Assembly (NCBI RefSeq): GCF_014931605.1
Contig: NZ_CP053382.1
Coordinates: forward strand, 3,720,001 to 3,784,000
Source: Halomonas sp. MCCC 1A13316
Lineage (GTDB): Bacteria > Pseudomonadota > Gammaproteobacteria > Pseudomonadales > Halomonadaceae
Reading direction: 5' to 3'
DNA: 64,000 nt
Below are positions 29,007-38,216 of the stretch, in pieces; within the stretch, counting starts at the first letter, position 1, and every line of letters begins with the position of its first letter. Below the pieces are notes generated by a model. That model worked only from the letters and a program-made list of their open reading frames with translations. It ran no database searches and was not told the origin of the DNA. The translations under genes were made by a program, and so were the position numbers.

Positions 29007-29981
29007 CTAGAGGCGCTCCTCGCGCGGGGTTACGCCGAAGTGGTTGCGGTAGGCAGTGGAGAAGTGTGCGGGCGACGAGAACCCCGTCTTCATGGCGATC
29101 TCGCCGACAGGAAGGTCGCTGTCTCGTAGCAGGCGCCGGGCCTCCTTCAGGCGCAAGTCGAGGTAGTAGCGCCCGGGCACGGCCTGCAGATATTTTTTGA
29201 ACAAGCGCTCGAGCTGACGCCGCGAGATGCCGAGGTGCTCGGCCAGCTCGTGAGTGGTCAGCGGCTCCTCGATGTTGGCTTCCATCAGCATCACGGCATC
29301 CATCAACGACGCCGGAGCATGCCCCAGCCGGGCACGTAGCGGCACCTGCTGAGGTTCGTCGGCCATGCGCACCCGCTCCAGCACGAAGTGCTCTGAGACC
29401 CGTTCGGCCAGTTCGTTGCCATGATGAGTGGCGATCAGGGTCATCATCATGTCCATCGCTGCGGTACCGCCGCCACAGGTGAGGCGGTCGCGGTCGATCT
29501 CGAACAGCTGCTGGGTCAGGCGCACGCGGGGAAAATCGCGGGTGAAGGCCGCGAAGCGTTGCCACGGCAGCGTGGCCCGGTAGCCGTCCAGCACGCCGGC
29601 GCGGGCCAGTAGCTCGGTACCGCCACCGACGCCGACCAGCACCACACCGCTGCGCCCCAGCAGACGCAACCGGCCGGGCAACGGGCTCTCGTGCATGGCG
29701 GGCAGCGGGCTGGGCGCACAGACGACCAGCATGTCCAGCTCGGTCGAGGCCAGTTCGAAGGGGGTGCAGCCCGCCTGGCTGATGTCGGCCATACTGACGA
29801 TCTCACGCCCTTCGGGCGCGAAGGCCTGTAGCCGATAGAGCCGCCTGCCAGCCAACTGATTGACTACCATCAGCGGCTCAAGCGCACACGCCTGCGCCAA
29901 TAGCGAGAAGCCCGGCAGCGCCAGCACCCCGACCCAGCGGGTCGGGGGCTCACGGGAAGCGATGGTGGATGTATCGGGCAT
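29007..29981 (-). CDS. argR: GlxA/ArgR-type AraC-family regulator of arginine catabolism
   Basis: A 324-residue regulator with an N-terminal DJ-1/PfpI-like glutamine amidotransferase fold (about 15-190, without an obvious catalytic cysteine) and a C-terminal AraC HTH pair (about 215-320; TTHELAEHLGISRRQLERLF, then GEIAMKTGFSSPAHFSTAYR). This is the architecture of Pseudomonas ArgR, which activates aru genes in response to arginine, and it sits directly upstream of the operon. The identification rests on architecture and location, not on a DNA site. Confidence 0.85.
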   Translation of the reverse strand: MPDTSTIASREPPTRWVGVLALPGFSLLAQACALEPLMVVNQLAGRRLYRLQAFAPEGREIVSMADISQAGCTPFELASTELDMLVVCAPSPLPAMHESPLPGRLRLLGRSGVVLVGVGGGTELLARAGVLDGYRATLPWQRFAAFTRDFPRVRLTQQLFEIDRDRLTCGGGTAAMDMMMTLIATHHGNELAERVSEHFVLERVRMADEPQQVPLRARLGHAPASLMDAVMLMEANIEEPLTTHELAEHLGISRRQLERLFKKYLQAVPGRYYLDLRLKEARRLLRDSDLPVGEIAMKTGFSSPAHFSTAYRNHFGVTPREERL

Positions 29982-30094
29982 GTCTCAACGCCATTGCCGA
30001 ACGAAGCTGAAATGGTACTCGATCGGCAGCGTTGGCCATACCATGTACTCGGTTCGCCCCGGCGAAGAAGCCTGGACGAACCGATGAGGTCGAG

Positions 30095-30304
30095 TCAGCC
30101 CACGATCTTAGGGAGCAACACGAAGAGCAGGAAACCCGCCACCAGGATCGCCACCCCCAGCACCAACCAGTGAGCCCCCTTGGGCGAACGCTTGGCTTCT
30201 GGCTGCTCAGCATCGGGCTCGGGGTGCGAGAAGTCCTCGGGCAGCTTCTCCTCCTTGAGGTGTTGCTTCTTTTCCTCTGGCGTCTTGCTCTCCCGGGTAT
30301 CCAT
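30095..30304 (-). CDS. Small single-span membrane protein, unknown function
   Basis: A 69-residue protein: a charged Lys/Glu/Pro-rich N-terminal 43 residues, then one membrane helix (about 45-64, WLVLGVAILVAGFLLFVLL) at the C-terminus. A strong AAAGGAGAT lies before the ATG, supporting a real gene. I do not recognise a family. It follows fabV on the same strand after 59 bp that contain a possible GC-rich hairpin. Confidence 0.7.
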   Translation of the reverse strand: MDTRESKTPEEKKQHLKEEKLPEDFSHPEPDAEQPEAKRSPKGAHWLVLGVAILVAGFLLFVLLPKIVG

Positions 30305-30363
30305 GGGGCATCTCCTTTGACGCTGGATTCGCCCGCCGAGGACACTCGCCCGTTACGGCGGGC

Positions 30364-31575
30364 CTATAACATCACGACATCGAAGTTGACGTCCGGGTTC
30401 ACGTCGGCCTCATAGTCGACATCGTCGCGCTCGAACCCGAACAGCTTCAGGAAGTCGTGCTTGTAACCAGCATAGTCGGTGATCTGGAACAGGTTCTCGC
30501 TGGTCACCTGGGGCCACAGATCCTTGCAAGCTTGCTGCACGTCATCGCGCAGCTCCCAGTCGTCCAGGCGCAGACGGCCGGCTTCGTCGGTCCTCATTTC
30601 CCCACCCTGCCCTTGAGATGAATAAAGCCGTTCGCCGAACAGACGGTTGAGCTGGTCGATGGTGCCCTCGTGCAGGCCCTTCTCCTTCATCACCTTGTAG
30701 ACCATGGCGATATACAGCGGCATGACCGGAATGGCGGCGCTGGCCTGGGTCACCACCGACTTGAGCACCGCCACGTTGGCGCCGCCGCCACTGGCCTTGA
30801 GCTTCGCATCGATCTCGCCGGCAGCGCGGTCGAGATCCTCTTTCGCCTTGCCCAGCGCACCGTGCCAGTAGATCGGCCAGGTGATCTCAGTGCCGATGTA
30901 GCTGAACGCCACGCTGCGCGCACCTGGAGCCAGCACGCCGGCCTTGTCCAGCGAATCGATCCACAGCTCCCAGTCCTCACCGCCCATCACCGCCTTGGTG
31001 TCCTCGATCTCCTGCTCGGTGGCGGGCTCGACCTCGGCCTCGATAATGGCGTCCTTGTTGGTGTCGATGGCGGTGGCGCGGTAGGTTTCACCGATCGGCT
31101 TGAGCGCGGAGCGCTTGAGTTCGCCGCTGTCGGGCAGCTTGCGCACCGGCGAGGCCAGCGAATAGACCACCAGGTCGATCTGGCCCATGTCCTGCTTTAT
31201 CAGCTCGATGGCCTTCTCGCGCGCCTCGTGGGAGAAGGCGTCGCCGTTGATCGACTTGCTGTATAGCCCCTCAGCCTTGGCAAATTTGTCGAAGGCGGCG
31301 GCGTTGTACCAGCCCGCGGTGCCGGGCTTCTTCTCGCTGCCGGGCTTCTCGAAGAACACGCCCAAAGTATCGGCGCCGTAGCCGAACGCCGCGGTGATGC
31401 GCGCCGCCAGGCCGTAACCGCTGGAGGCACCCACCACCAGCACCTTTTTCGGCCCGTTGGCCTTGTCGAGCTGGCGCATACGGGTCGCCTCGATCTGCTC
31501 GAGCACGTTCTTCTCGCAGCCGACCGGGTGAGTGGTGGTACAGATGAAACCGCGAACCTTGGGTTTGATGATCAC
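30364..31575 (-). CDS. fabV: Enoyl-[acyl-carrier-protein] reductase FabV
   Basis: A 403-residue FabV, the triclosan-resistant enoyl-ACP/trans-2-enoyl-CoA reductase that completes each round of fatty acid elongation with NADH. The opening [20 protein letters not shown], the nucleotide loop [14 protein letters not shown] and the FabV active-site Tyr-x8-Lys ([10 protein letters not shown]) are present. The start is GTG at 31575 with GAGGT upstream. No FabI is seen in the window. Confidence 0.97.
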   Translation of the reverse strand: MIIKPKVRGFICTTTHPVGCEKNVLEQIEATRMRQLDKANGPKKVLVVGASSGYGLAARITAAFGYGADTLGVFFEKPGSEKKPGTAGWYNAAAFDKFAKAEGLYSKSINGDAFSHEAREKAIELIKQDMGQIDLVVYSLASPVRKLPDSGELKRSALKPIGETYRATAIDTNKDAIIEAEVEPATEQEIEDTKAVMGGEDWELWIDSLDKAGVLAPGARSVAFSYIGTEITWPIYWHGALGKAKEDLDRAAGEIDAKLKASGGGANVAVLKSVVTQASAAIPVMPLYIAMVYKVMKEKGLHEGTIDQLNRLFGERLYSSQGQGGEMRTDEAGRLRLDDWELRDDVQQACKDLWPQVTSENLFQITDYAGYKHDFLKLFGFERDDVDYEADVNPDVNFDVVML

Positions 31576-31738
31576 GACAGACCTCGTTATTGGTGGTGCA
31601 GCGCCGCGCCGGACGCCGGATCGATACGAATGGGCAGTGGCGACATTCTAGCGGCCACACTTGCGTCTGTCCGCACTTGAGCGACGATGGTACCTGGGGC
31701 ACGATGCAACCCCGGCAATGCCATGGCAGGAGGTGGGT

Positions 31739-32131
31739 ATGAATGCACAGGCGCTAGTGGACGAACGCGGCGAGCTGTGGCTGGCGCTGGCTCCGCTATG
31801 GCTGGACCGCGAACCCAGCGAACGCGATTACGCGCACATGGTGGAGGTGGTCCAGCGCCACGACGTGACCCTGCACCAGTTGGAGTGGATCTTTCGCCTG
31901 GAGCTTGCTCCGGTGTTGGCGCGCCACCAGGTGTCGATCGCCAGCAACTGGCGCGATTTTGACGACTATCGGCTGATGCAGCAATTGGTGGCTCACAACC
32001 TGCGGCTCAAAGGGTGGCGGCGCAAGACCTGGGCGCTGTTCTCGGGACTGACCACGATGATGACCCGGCATCGCTGGAACGAGCTGATGGCCCGGGTGAT
32101 AATGGCACGTGGGGAGTCGCCTCCCTCCTGA
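31739..32131 (+). CDS. Hypothetical protein (DUF7079-like)
   Basis: A 130-residue soluble protein, mostly helical and rich in Trp, Arg and Leu. The segment ELWLALAPLWLDREPSERDY followed by LEWIFRLELAPVL is reminiscent of small DUF7079-type proteins, but I am not certain. The ATG at 31739 is preceded by GGAGGTGGGT; the open frame extends to 31661 without a ribosome site. It is divergent from fabV. Confidence 0.7.
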   Translation: MNAQALVDERGELWLALAPLWLDREPSERDYAHMVEVVQRHDVTLHQLEWIFRLELAPVLARHQVSIASNWRDFDDYRLMQQLVAHNLRLKGWRRKTWALFSGLTTMMTRHRWNELMARVIMARGESPPS

Positions 32132-32178
32132 ACCGGCTGCGTTGACAAGAACGCTACCTACCGTCGTTCTGCCAAAAC

Positions 32179-32673
32179 CTAGAGCTGGAACTTCTCGTCG
32201 AGCGCATCTTCCAATGCCCGCTCCAGTTCCTGGCCGCTGGCGCGCGGCGAGAAGCGCCGGATCACCCTGCCGTCACGCGCCACCAGGAACTTGGTGAAGT
32301 TCCACTTGATCATCCTGGTACGCATCACACCTGGCGCCTCACGCTTGAGTTCGACGAACAGCGGATGTGCCCCGGTACCGTTCACCCGAACCTTTTCCAT
32401 GAGCGGGAACGTCACGCCGTACTGGCTCGTGCCGAAGGCACAGAAATCCAGCGCCGACTCCGGCGACTGGCGCGCGAACTGATTGCAGGGAAAGGCCAGC
32501 ACGGTGAAGCCGCGGTCGCGGTGGCGACGATAGAGACGCTCCAGCTCACCGAGCTGGGGCGTGAAACCGCAGCGGCTGGCCACGTTCACGACCAACAGCA
32601 CCTGCCCCTGCAAAGCCCGCAGGTTGAAGGGCTCACCGCGGAAGGTGCGGCATTCGTGCTCGTGGATGGCCAT
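32179..32673 (-). CDS. Glutathione peroxidase-family thiol peroxidase
   Basis: A 164-residue GPx-family protein with the peroxidatic cysteine in NVASRCGFTPQ, the FPCNQF motif with the resolving cysteine region, and WNFTKFLV with the catalytic Trp/Asn. Bacterial members of this Cys-type usually reduce hydroperoxides using thioredoxin. The ATG at 32673 gives the usual length; the frame extends to 32760, but without a plausible start site. It is cytoplasmic (no signal peptide) and convergent with the preceding hypothetical gene. Confidence 0.93.
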   Translation of the reverse strand: MAIHEHECRTFRGEPFNLRALQGQVLLVVNVASRCGFTPQLGELERLYRRHRDRGFTVLAFPCNQFARQSPESALDFCAFGTSQYGVTFPLMEKVRVNGTGAHPLFVELKREAPGVMRTRMIKWNFTKFLVARDGRVIRRFSPRASGQELERALEDALDEKFQL

Positions 32674-32903
32674 GTCTCGCTTGCCTCGCTGTCCTCTCAC
32701 CACGCCACGTTTTACACGTAGCACCACTATGCGCACCGAGGCAACCTTTCCTGGGGCCAACCCAAGCCAGGCTTTCTTTGCACGCTCACTCCAAGCCTAC
32801 CGAGAAGCGGCCGCGCCGTCACGCCTGGTGCGCGTTGACCGCCTCCAGGCGACTGGCCATGCTGGAATGAACAGCCACACGACTTGCTCCGAGGACAGGT
32901 GCC

Positions 32904-34556
32904 ATGCGCGACAATGCTCCCCGCAGTTGCCTGGCCACCCATGAGGTGGTCAACCAGCCCGAGCCATCCGGCGACCGCGACCTCCTCGCCACCGACTTGC
33001 CACTGCGCGAGGCGCTGGAGCGTGAAGCCCCGGCCTGGGTGGCCGAACGCCTGGCGCCACTGGGCCGCGAGATGGGCAGCGCGCGCGTGCAGGAGCTGGG
33101 CGAGATCGCCAACCGCCACCCACCGGAGCTGCGCCTGTTCGACCGCCATGGCCGGCGACTGGACGAGGTGCGCTACCACCCTGCCTATCACGAATTGATG
33201 GGCCTGGCGCTGGAAGGCGGCTGGCATGCCGTGGCCTGGCGGGAGGAGGGGCGCGGCGGGCACCAGGCGCATGTCGCGGCCCTCTACCTGCTGACCCAGG
33301 CCGAGCCGGGATTCTGCTGCCCGGTGACCATGACCCACGCCGCCATGCCGGTGCTGCGCCGCAGCCCGAAATTGGAGGCAGAATGGGCGCCAGGCCTGCT
33401 GGCCAGCGCCTACGATCCGCGCCCGCTTCCCGCCGGCGACAAGCGCGGCCTCACCTTCGGCATGGCGATGACCGAGAAGCAGGGCGGCAGCGACGTGCGC
33501 AGCAACACCACCCGCGCCGAGCGCGACGGCGAAGGTTGGCGCCTCACCGGTCACAAGTGGTTCTGCAGCGCGCCGATGTCGGATGCTTTCCTCACGCTGG
33601 CGCAGACCGACGCCGGTCTCTCCTGCTTCCTGGCGCCACGCTTCACCCCCGACGGCGAGCGCAACGCCATCGAGATCCAGCGGCTCAAGGAGAAGTGCGG
33701 CAACCGCGCCAACGCCTCGGCAGAGATCGAGTACCGCGAGGCCTGGGCGGCCCTGGTCGGCGAGCCCGGCCGCGGTGTGGCCACCATCATCGACATGGTC
33801 CAGCAGACCCGGCTGGATGCCGCCACCGCCCCGGTAGGCATGATGCGCCAGGCACTGGTCGAAGCGTGGCGACACGTGCTCCAGCGACAAGCCTTCGGTC
33901 GTTCGCTCGCCGAGCAGCCGCTGATGCGAGCAGTGATCGCCGACCTGGCGCTGGAGGTAGAAGCCGGCCTGGCACTAACCCTGCGCACCGCTCGCGCCTT
34001 CGACGGCGACGCCCGCGGCGAAGCCCACGAGACCGCCCTGGCGCGAGTGCTGCCCACCCTGGCCAAGTACTGGCACAACAAACGCGGGCCGGGTTTCATG
34101 GCCGAGGCCATGGAGTGCCTGGGAGGTATCGGCTACGTGGAGGAGACACCGCTGGCGCGACTCTATCGCGAAGCGCCGGTGAACTCGATCTGGGAGGGTT
34201 CGGGCAACGTGATCTGCCTCGACCTGCTGCGGGTGCTGTCACGCCACCCCGAGTCGATCGCCGCCCTGCGCGAGGAGCTCGGTGCCGCTCAGGGCGTGCA
34301 GCAGGATCTCGACCTGGCACTGGCCGGCCTGGAGCGCGACCTGGCACTTCCCGCCGAGGAGCTCGAGTCGCGCGCACGCTGGCTGGCCCAGCGCCTGACC
34401 CAGAGCCTGCAGGCGGCACTGCTGCTGCGACATGGCCCACACGAGGTGGCCGAGACCTTCTGTCGTTCGCGCCTCGGCGTCGAGGCCAGCCCGGCCTACG
34501 GTGTGCTGCCGGCAGGTTCGCCGCTGGGGGGGATACTGGCACGGATCGGCGACTGA
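32904..34556 (+). CDS. aidB: AidB-like acyl-CoA dehydrogenase
   Basis: A 550-residue acyl-CoA dehydrogenase of the AidB/isovaleryl type, longer than ordinary members (about 380). FAD-binding segments are GMAMTEKQGGSDVRSNTT and LTGHKWFCSAPMSD; the C-terminal ECLGGIGYVEE and APVNSIWEGSGN motifs are typical of AidB. E. coli AidB is induced by alkylation stress and binds DNA through its C-terminal domain; whether this one does is unknown. The last 61 nt overlap the convergent EAL gene. Confidence 0.9.
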   Translation: MRDNAPRSCLATHEVVNQPEPSGDRDLLATDLPLREALEREAPAWVAERLAPLGREMGSARVQELGEIANRHPPELRLFDRHGRRLDEVRYHPAYHELMGLALEGGWHAVAWREEGRGGHQAHVAALYLLTQAEPGFCCPVTMTHAAMPVLRRSPKLEAEWAPGLLASAYDPRPLPAGDKRGLTFGMAMTEKQGGSDVRSNTTRAERDGEGWRLTGHKWFCSAPMSDAFLTLAQTDAGLSCFLAPRFTPDGERNAIEIQRLKEKCGNRANASAEIEYREAWAALVGEPGRGVATIIDMVQQTRLDAATAPVGMMRQALVEAWRHVLQRQAFGRSLAEQPLMRAVIADLALEVEAGLALTLRTARAFDGDARGEAHETALARVLPTLAKYWHNKRGPGFMAEAMECLGGIGYVEETPLARLYREAPVNSIWEGSGNVICLDLLRVLSRHPESIAALREELGAAQGVQQDLDLALAGLERDLALPAEELESRARWLAQRLTQSLQAALLLRHGPHEVAETFCRSRLGVEASPAYGVLPAGSPLGGILARIGD

Positions 34557-35734
34557 CCCGAGGCCAGCAGCGGAATCTCGTCGGCCGGCACCGGCCGCGA
34601 AAGGCCGAAGCCTTGGACGTGGGTACAGCCGAAGCGGGCCAGGGTGGGCAGGCAGTCGAGCTCCTCGACACCTTCGGCCACTACCCGGATACCCAGGCGG
34701 CGGCCAAGCAGCGCGATGGCCTCGACGATCGCCGCGTCCTGGCTCTCCTGCTGGACATGGCGTACGAAGCTGCGGTCGATCTTGAGTTCGCTGATGGGAA
34801 GCATCTGCAGCCGCGAGAGCGACGAGAAGCCGACGCCGAAATCGTCCACCGCCACCTCCATGCCGCTCAGGTGCAACCGTGCGGCAATCTCTGAGCCCAG
34901 CAGCTCGTCATCCATGGCCGCCGTCTCGGTAATCTCGAGTATCACCAGCGGCGAGTCGTCCGGCGCCAACTGACGAGTCAGCGCCGGCAATTGCGACGCC
35001 ATCAGGTCATCGGCGGTGACGTTGACCGACAGCGACAGCAGCACGCCCTGCTCGCGCCAACGCTGGGCATCGGCCAGTGCCTGCTCGAGCACGTGGCAAG
35101 TCAGACGCCGGCTCTGTCCGGCAGTGAGCATGGGCAGGAAACTGGCCGGGCCGATCAGGCCGATCTCGGGATGCGCCCAGCGCACCAGCGCTTCCACACC
35201 GCTCAGGCGTCCACTGGTCAACTCGAACTGCGGCTGGTAGTGCACGGTGAGCTCGCGGTGCTGGAGCGCCGACTCGAGCTCCTCGGCAGAAAAGAAGGGG
35301 CTGTCCTCGGGCACGATGGCCGGCTTGCAGCCGGGGCGCAGCCGGTCCAGGCGCTGCCTGAGTTCGGCCAACCGCATCGGCTTGTCCAGCGAGCCGAGCA
35401 TCTGCAGCCCCAGGGTCTGCCCCACCCGCTCGGCGATGCGCGATATCTTGCGCTCGACCCCGCCCAGCAGCAGCACCCAACCGGCGAAGCGCTGCTCCGC
35501 CAGTAGTCGCAGCAGCTCGATGCCATCCGGAGCGCCGAACTCGAGCCCCATGATCACAAGTTGCGGCGCACACTCGTCGAGCTCCGCCAGCAGCGCATCG
35601 GCGCGCCGATAACAGCGGCTCTCCAGCCCCAGCACATGCAGCTGTAGCGACAAGATCGCCACCACGTCGGGATCCTCGTCGAGCACCAGGGCCAGGGCTC
35701 GCTCTTCTTCTTCGTATTCCGTGGAAAGGTTCAT
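34496..35734 (-). CDS. EAL phosphodiesterase with degenerate receiver domain
   Basis: A 412-residue protein: residues about 12-130 form a response-regulator-like fold and about 150-400 an EAL domain. In the receiver the phospho-acceptor position reads LVIMGLEFG, with Gly where Asp is expected, so phosphorylation is unlikely. The EAL domain is intact (GVEALVRW, LEITETAAMDD, DDFGVGFSS, IDRSFV, AEGVEE), predicting c-di-GMP hydrolysis. No membrane segment. Its 3' end overlaps the AidB-like gene tail to tail by 61 nt. Confidence 0.92.
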   Translation of the reverse strand: MNLSTEYEEEERALALVLDEDPDVVAILSLQLHVLGLESRCYRRADALLAELDECAPQLVIMGLEFGAPDGIELLRLLAEQRFAGWVLLLGGVERKISRIAERVGQTLGLQMLGSLDKPMRLAELRQRLDRLRPGCKPAIVPEDSPFFSAEELESALQHRELTVHYQPQFELTSGRLSGVEALVRWAHPEIGLIGPASFLPMLTAGQSRRLTCHVLEQALADAQRWREQGVLLSLSVNVTADDLMASQLPALTRQLAPDDSPLVILEITETAAMDDELLGSEIAARLHLSGMEVAVDDFGVGFSSLSRLQMLPISELKIDRSFVRHVQQESQDAAIVEAIALLGRRLGIRVVAEGVEELDCLPTLARFGCTHVQGFGLSRPVPADEIPLLASGQSPIRASIPPSGEPAGSTP

Positions 35735-35814
35735 CAGGGGATCCCGCTCTCGAATTATCCTGAGGCTAACATCATCCCTGACGACCAGCCGGCTCGATTG
35801 TCAACGCTTGCCCC

Positions 35815-36432
35815 TCAGCCGAGGGGGCCGATTACCACCCGCAACGCAAGCGCCAGCAGCATCACGCCGGTAATGCGATGAATCCAGTGCGCGCGTGCCT
35901 GCAGCCAGGGCAGGACGCGAGAATGGGTCAATGACACTGCCACCAGCACGTACCAGCCGCCGTCGATGACCATGGCCGTGGCAACGATGACCGCCTTGGC
36001 CGCCAGTGACATCTCCGGCGTGACGAACTGGCTGAGCAGCGCGACGAAGAAAAGAATCAACTTGGGGTTGCCCAGTGCCACCAGCATGCCTTCGCGGGCT
36101 GCCTGGCGCCGGGTGGTGGCCACGCCGGCCGCTTCCAGCGCTGCCGCACTGCCGGCACGCAGCGCCTTGACGCCGAGCCAGGCCAGGTAAGCCGCCCCAC
36201 CCCAGGTGATGAGCTGGAACAGCGTGGGAAAGCGCACGATCAGTGCCCCCAGTCCCAGCACCGTGAGCAGGGCATAGAAACCTACGCCCAAGGCATGGGA
36301 GAGTGCCGCCACGATACCGGGCGTCCGTCCGCCGCCAAGCGTATGGCGCAGCACCAGGGCCAGGCTTGGCCCCGGCGACATCGCACCCATGGCGCACACG
36401 GCCACCAGCGATATCCAGAGTGAAAGCGGCAT
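35815..36432 (-). CDS. LysE/RhtB family amino-acid exporter
   Basis: A 205-residue inner-membrane protein with six hydrophobic segments and the RhtB/LysE hallmark SPGPSLALVLRHTLGGGR near residue 20 plus NPKLILFFVAL near 120. Members export amino acids such as homoserine, threonine or lysine; the substrate cannot be predicted. It lies 35 nt downstream of rnk on the same strand. Confidence 0.93.
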   Translation of the reverse strand: MPLSLWISLVAVCAMGAMSPGPSLALVLRHTLGGGRTPGIVAALSHALGVGFYALLTVLGLGALIVRFPTLFQLITWGGAAYLAWLGVKALRAGSAAALEAAGVATTRRQAAREGMLVALGNPKLILFFVALLSQFVTPEMSLAAKAVIVATAMVIDGGWYVLVAVSLTHSRVLPWLQARAHWIHRITGVMLLALALRVVIGPLG

Positions 36433-36467
36433 TACCTGTTCCTCTTCGATTACTGCGATGCGTCAGT

Positions 36468-36881
36468 TCAACGGTGGAACTGCCCTTCCCTCTCGGGCTG
36501 CCATAGGATCGCATCGATGCGCAGACGTGTCTCGCCACCTTCGGGTAACGGCCAGTCGATCTCGTCGCCAATGCGCAGGCCGATAAGCCCGGCGCCGATG
36601 GGCGCCATCACCGAAATACCGTCCTCGGTGGCAGCCAGCGAGTGGGGATAGACCAAGGTCCGTATCATCTGTCGGTTGCGTGTCAGATCGGTGAACTGTA
36701 CCTGGCTATTCATGCTGACCACGTCCGCCGGGATCTCTTGCGGATCGATCACCTCGCCGCGCTCCAGCTCCTCTTCCAGGCAGTCGGCGACGAAGCGATC
36801 CTTGCCGTCGGCGTTGTCGATCAATCGCTGCAGCCGCTCCGCATCCAGGCGGTTGATGAGAATGGGGGGACGGGGTGGCAT
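36468..36881 (-). CDS. rnk: Nucleoside diphosphate kinase regulator (GreA/GreB-fold Rnk)
   Basis: A 137-residue Rnk-family protein: a short N-terminal helical part replacing the Gre coiled coil and a C-terminal FKBP-like GreA domain (TLVYPHSLAATEDGISVMAP, IGAGLIGLRIGDEIDW). Rnk binds RNA polymerase and affects nucleoside diphosphate kinase expression. A perfect AAGGAGGT precedes the ATG at 36881, which fixes the start; the frame extends to 36980 but into the upstream terminator. Confidence 0.92.
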   Translation of the reverse strand: MPPRPPILINRLDAERLQRLIDNADGKDRFVADCLEEELERGEVIDPQEIPADVVSMNSQVQFTDLTRNRQMIRTLVYPHSLAATEDGISVMAPIGAGLIGLRIGDEIDWPLPEGGETRLRIDAILWQPEREGQFHR

Positions 36882-36929
36882 ACGACCTCCTTGGCACCGG
36901 CAGCGAAGCGTGCTGCTGGCCGTGCAACG

Positions 36930-36965
36930 AAAACAGCCCTTCGCCCCGACGGGGAGAAGGACTGT
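36930..36965 (-). terminator. Rho-independent terminator upstream of rnk
   Basis: On the minus strand, ACAG-CCTTC-CCCC arms pair with GGGG-GAAGG-CTGT (internal mismatches, loop of three), followed by TTTTCG. It lies downstream of the small membrane-protein gene at 37021-37179 and separates it from rnk. Confidence 0.75.
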
Positions 36966-37020
36966 GGCTCTCACTATCATAAGCCCAAGCCTGGGGAATG
37001 TCAGGCCTGCCGACTACCTG

Positions 37021-37179
37021 CTAGCTGTTCGGTCGACGCCGCAAAGTCACCAACAGCACGCCGGCCAGCGCGACCAGCGCAACGCCGACGAAAGCGCCCG
37101 GGCTTTGCTGCTGCCAGCCGAACAGCGCCAGCACCACACCCAGGACGCCGAGCGCCCAGGCAAACCGCTTTACACTCAT
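37021..37179 (-). CDS. 52-residue two-span membrane protein
   Basis: A short gene on the minus strand coding MSVKRFAWALGVLGVVLALF... and ending RRRPNS. It has two hydrophobic helices (about 5-21 and 29-46) separated by a GWQQQSPG turn, with a basic C-terminus. AGAGGTGG is well placed before the ATG, and a terminator follows at 36930-36965, so it has the parts of an independent gene. No family recognised. Confidence 0.7.
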   Translation of the reverse strand: MSVKRFAWALGVLGVVLALFGWQQQSPGAFVGVALVALAGVLLVTLRRRPNS

Positions 37180-37348
37180 ATCGCCACCTCTCTAGATTCT
37201 GCCACTCAGCATGCAGCGGAAGGAGAGGTACATCAAGAAAACGGCAAGTAGCATTACCTGCACACCAAGACGTGGCGGAAAAAGCGCGAACGTGCCGGCA
37301 AGCCACGCTGTCAAAGCGAAAGGCAAGGAACCATAGGATCGATCTCGC

Positions 37349-37738
37349 ATGAAGCCACACGACACTCACCGTGACGATGTCGGGTCGGACGCCATCCTGG
37401 GCACCCTCGAGGAGAACAAGGCCCATTATTCCGAAGAGGGCTTCTGGGACAAGGTGTCTTACAATGCCCGCCGGGCAGGCAGGAAGACCCTCGCACCAGC
37501 ACTGAAGATGTACTATTCCGCCCAGGACCCCAACACGCCACTGTGGGCGAAAACGACCATCTATGGTGCGCTGGGCTATTTCATCTCGCCCCTCGACGCC
37601 ATCCCCGATCTCACTCCCTTTCTCGGCTACACCGACGACATGGGCGTGCTGGCCGGCGCACTTGCCATCGTCGCTGCCCGCATCAACGACAAGCATCGTG
37701 AGCAGGCCAAGGCCACGCTGGCAAGGTGGTTCGGGTAG
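37349..37738 (+). CDS. YkvA family (DUF1232) protein
   Basis: A 129-residue protein with the DUF1232 core LWAKTTIYGALGYFISPLDAIPDLTPFLGYTDD, including the invariant SPLDAIPD and GYTDD motifs in a short membrane-associated helical hairpin. Function unknown in the family. It is the last recognisable core gene before the accessory region. Confidence 0.87.
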   Translation: MKPHDTHRDDVGSDAILGTLEENKAHYSEEGFWDKVSYNARRAGRKTLAPALKMYYSAQDPNTPLWAKTTIYGALGYFISPLDAIPDLTPFLGYTDDMGVLAGALAIVAARINDKHREQAKATLARWFG

Positions 37739-38192
37739 GATCCCGGAGCGGGTGACCTTCCCCCAGCAACCACTTGGCTTAAGCCAAGTGGTGTAGAGCA
37801 CATACAAGCACGAAAAAATGCCGCTGGCCGGGGTCTCCGCGCCGTGGTCAAGAAAGTGTCGCTGACTGCGACCCGCCAAAACTTGCCAGGCACTAGGAAC
37901 CTTGGTGGAGAGGGCGAGGATTCCAATACGTACAAGCTGAGCAAAACCGTCTAACTTGGAATGTAAATTTTTGTTTAGATGCAAGAGCACCTTCGGTCGT
38001 CGGCTCGGTCGCCGAGTGTGTCAAACGGAGCACTGCGAGGCAGCTTGGCCACGGATGGACACTGCTTAGTAGCTTGGCCATGGATGGCTTCCCTAACGCT
38101 CGCATCCACCTTGCGCTGGCATTTTTTAATCTCAGCCACTTTAGAAACGGCACGTGCCTTATTGGTTCGAAAATCAACAGACGCCTACACAG
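37739..38192. other. Gene-poor spacer at the edge of the accessory region
   Basis: About 450 bp without a convincing gene. Composition falls from about 37,940 onwards. The only notable structure is the 24-bp perfect palindrome at 37769-37792. Short open frames exist on both strands (for example minus 37893-38177), but none has a good start site or recognisable product; decayed coding DNA is possible. Confidence 0.5.
37769..37792. repeat. 24-bp perfect palindrome
   Basis: The left half ACCACTTGGCTT is followed directly by its exact reverse complement AAGCCAAGTGGT, with no spacer. There is no T-run on either side. It lies 31 nt after the YkvA-family stop codon. It could be a dimeric protein site or a stem that slows 3' degradation. 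Confidence 0.7.
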
Positions 38193-38216
38193 AAAAGGCG
38201 CCCAGCCCGAGGCGCC
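38193..38216 (-). terminator. Terminator of the Crp-family gene
   Basis: On the minus strand, GGCGCC (38216-38211), an 8-nt loop, GGCGCC (38202-38197), then TTTT. It lies about 108 nt beyond the stop codon of the Crp-family gene. Confidence 0.65.

Noticed and set aside
30301..30363. GC-rich inverted repeat after fabV as a terminator
   Set aside because: GCCCGCC/GGCGGGC arms are far apart and no T-run follows on the minus strand.
37893..38177. A 94-codon minus-strand frame in the low-GC spacer
   Set aside because: No ribosome site, odd composition, no recognised family; could be decayed coding DNA but cannot be supported.
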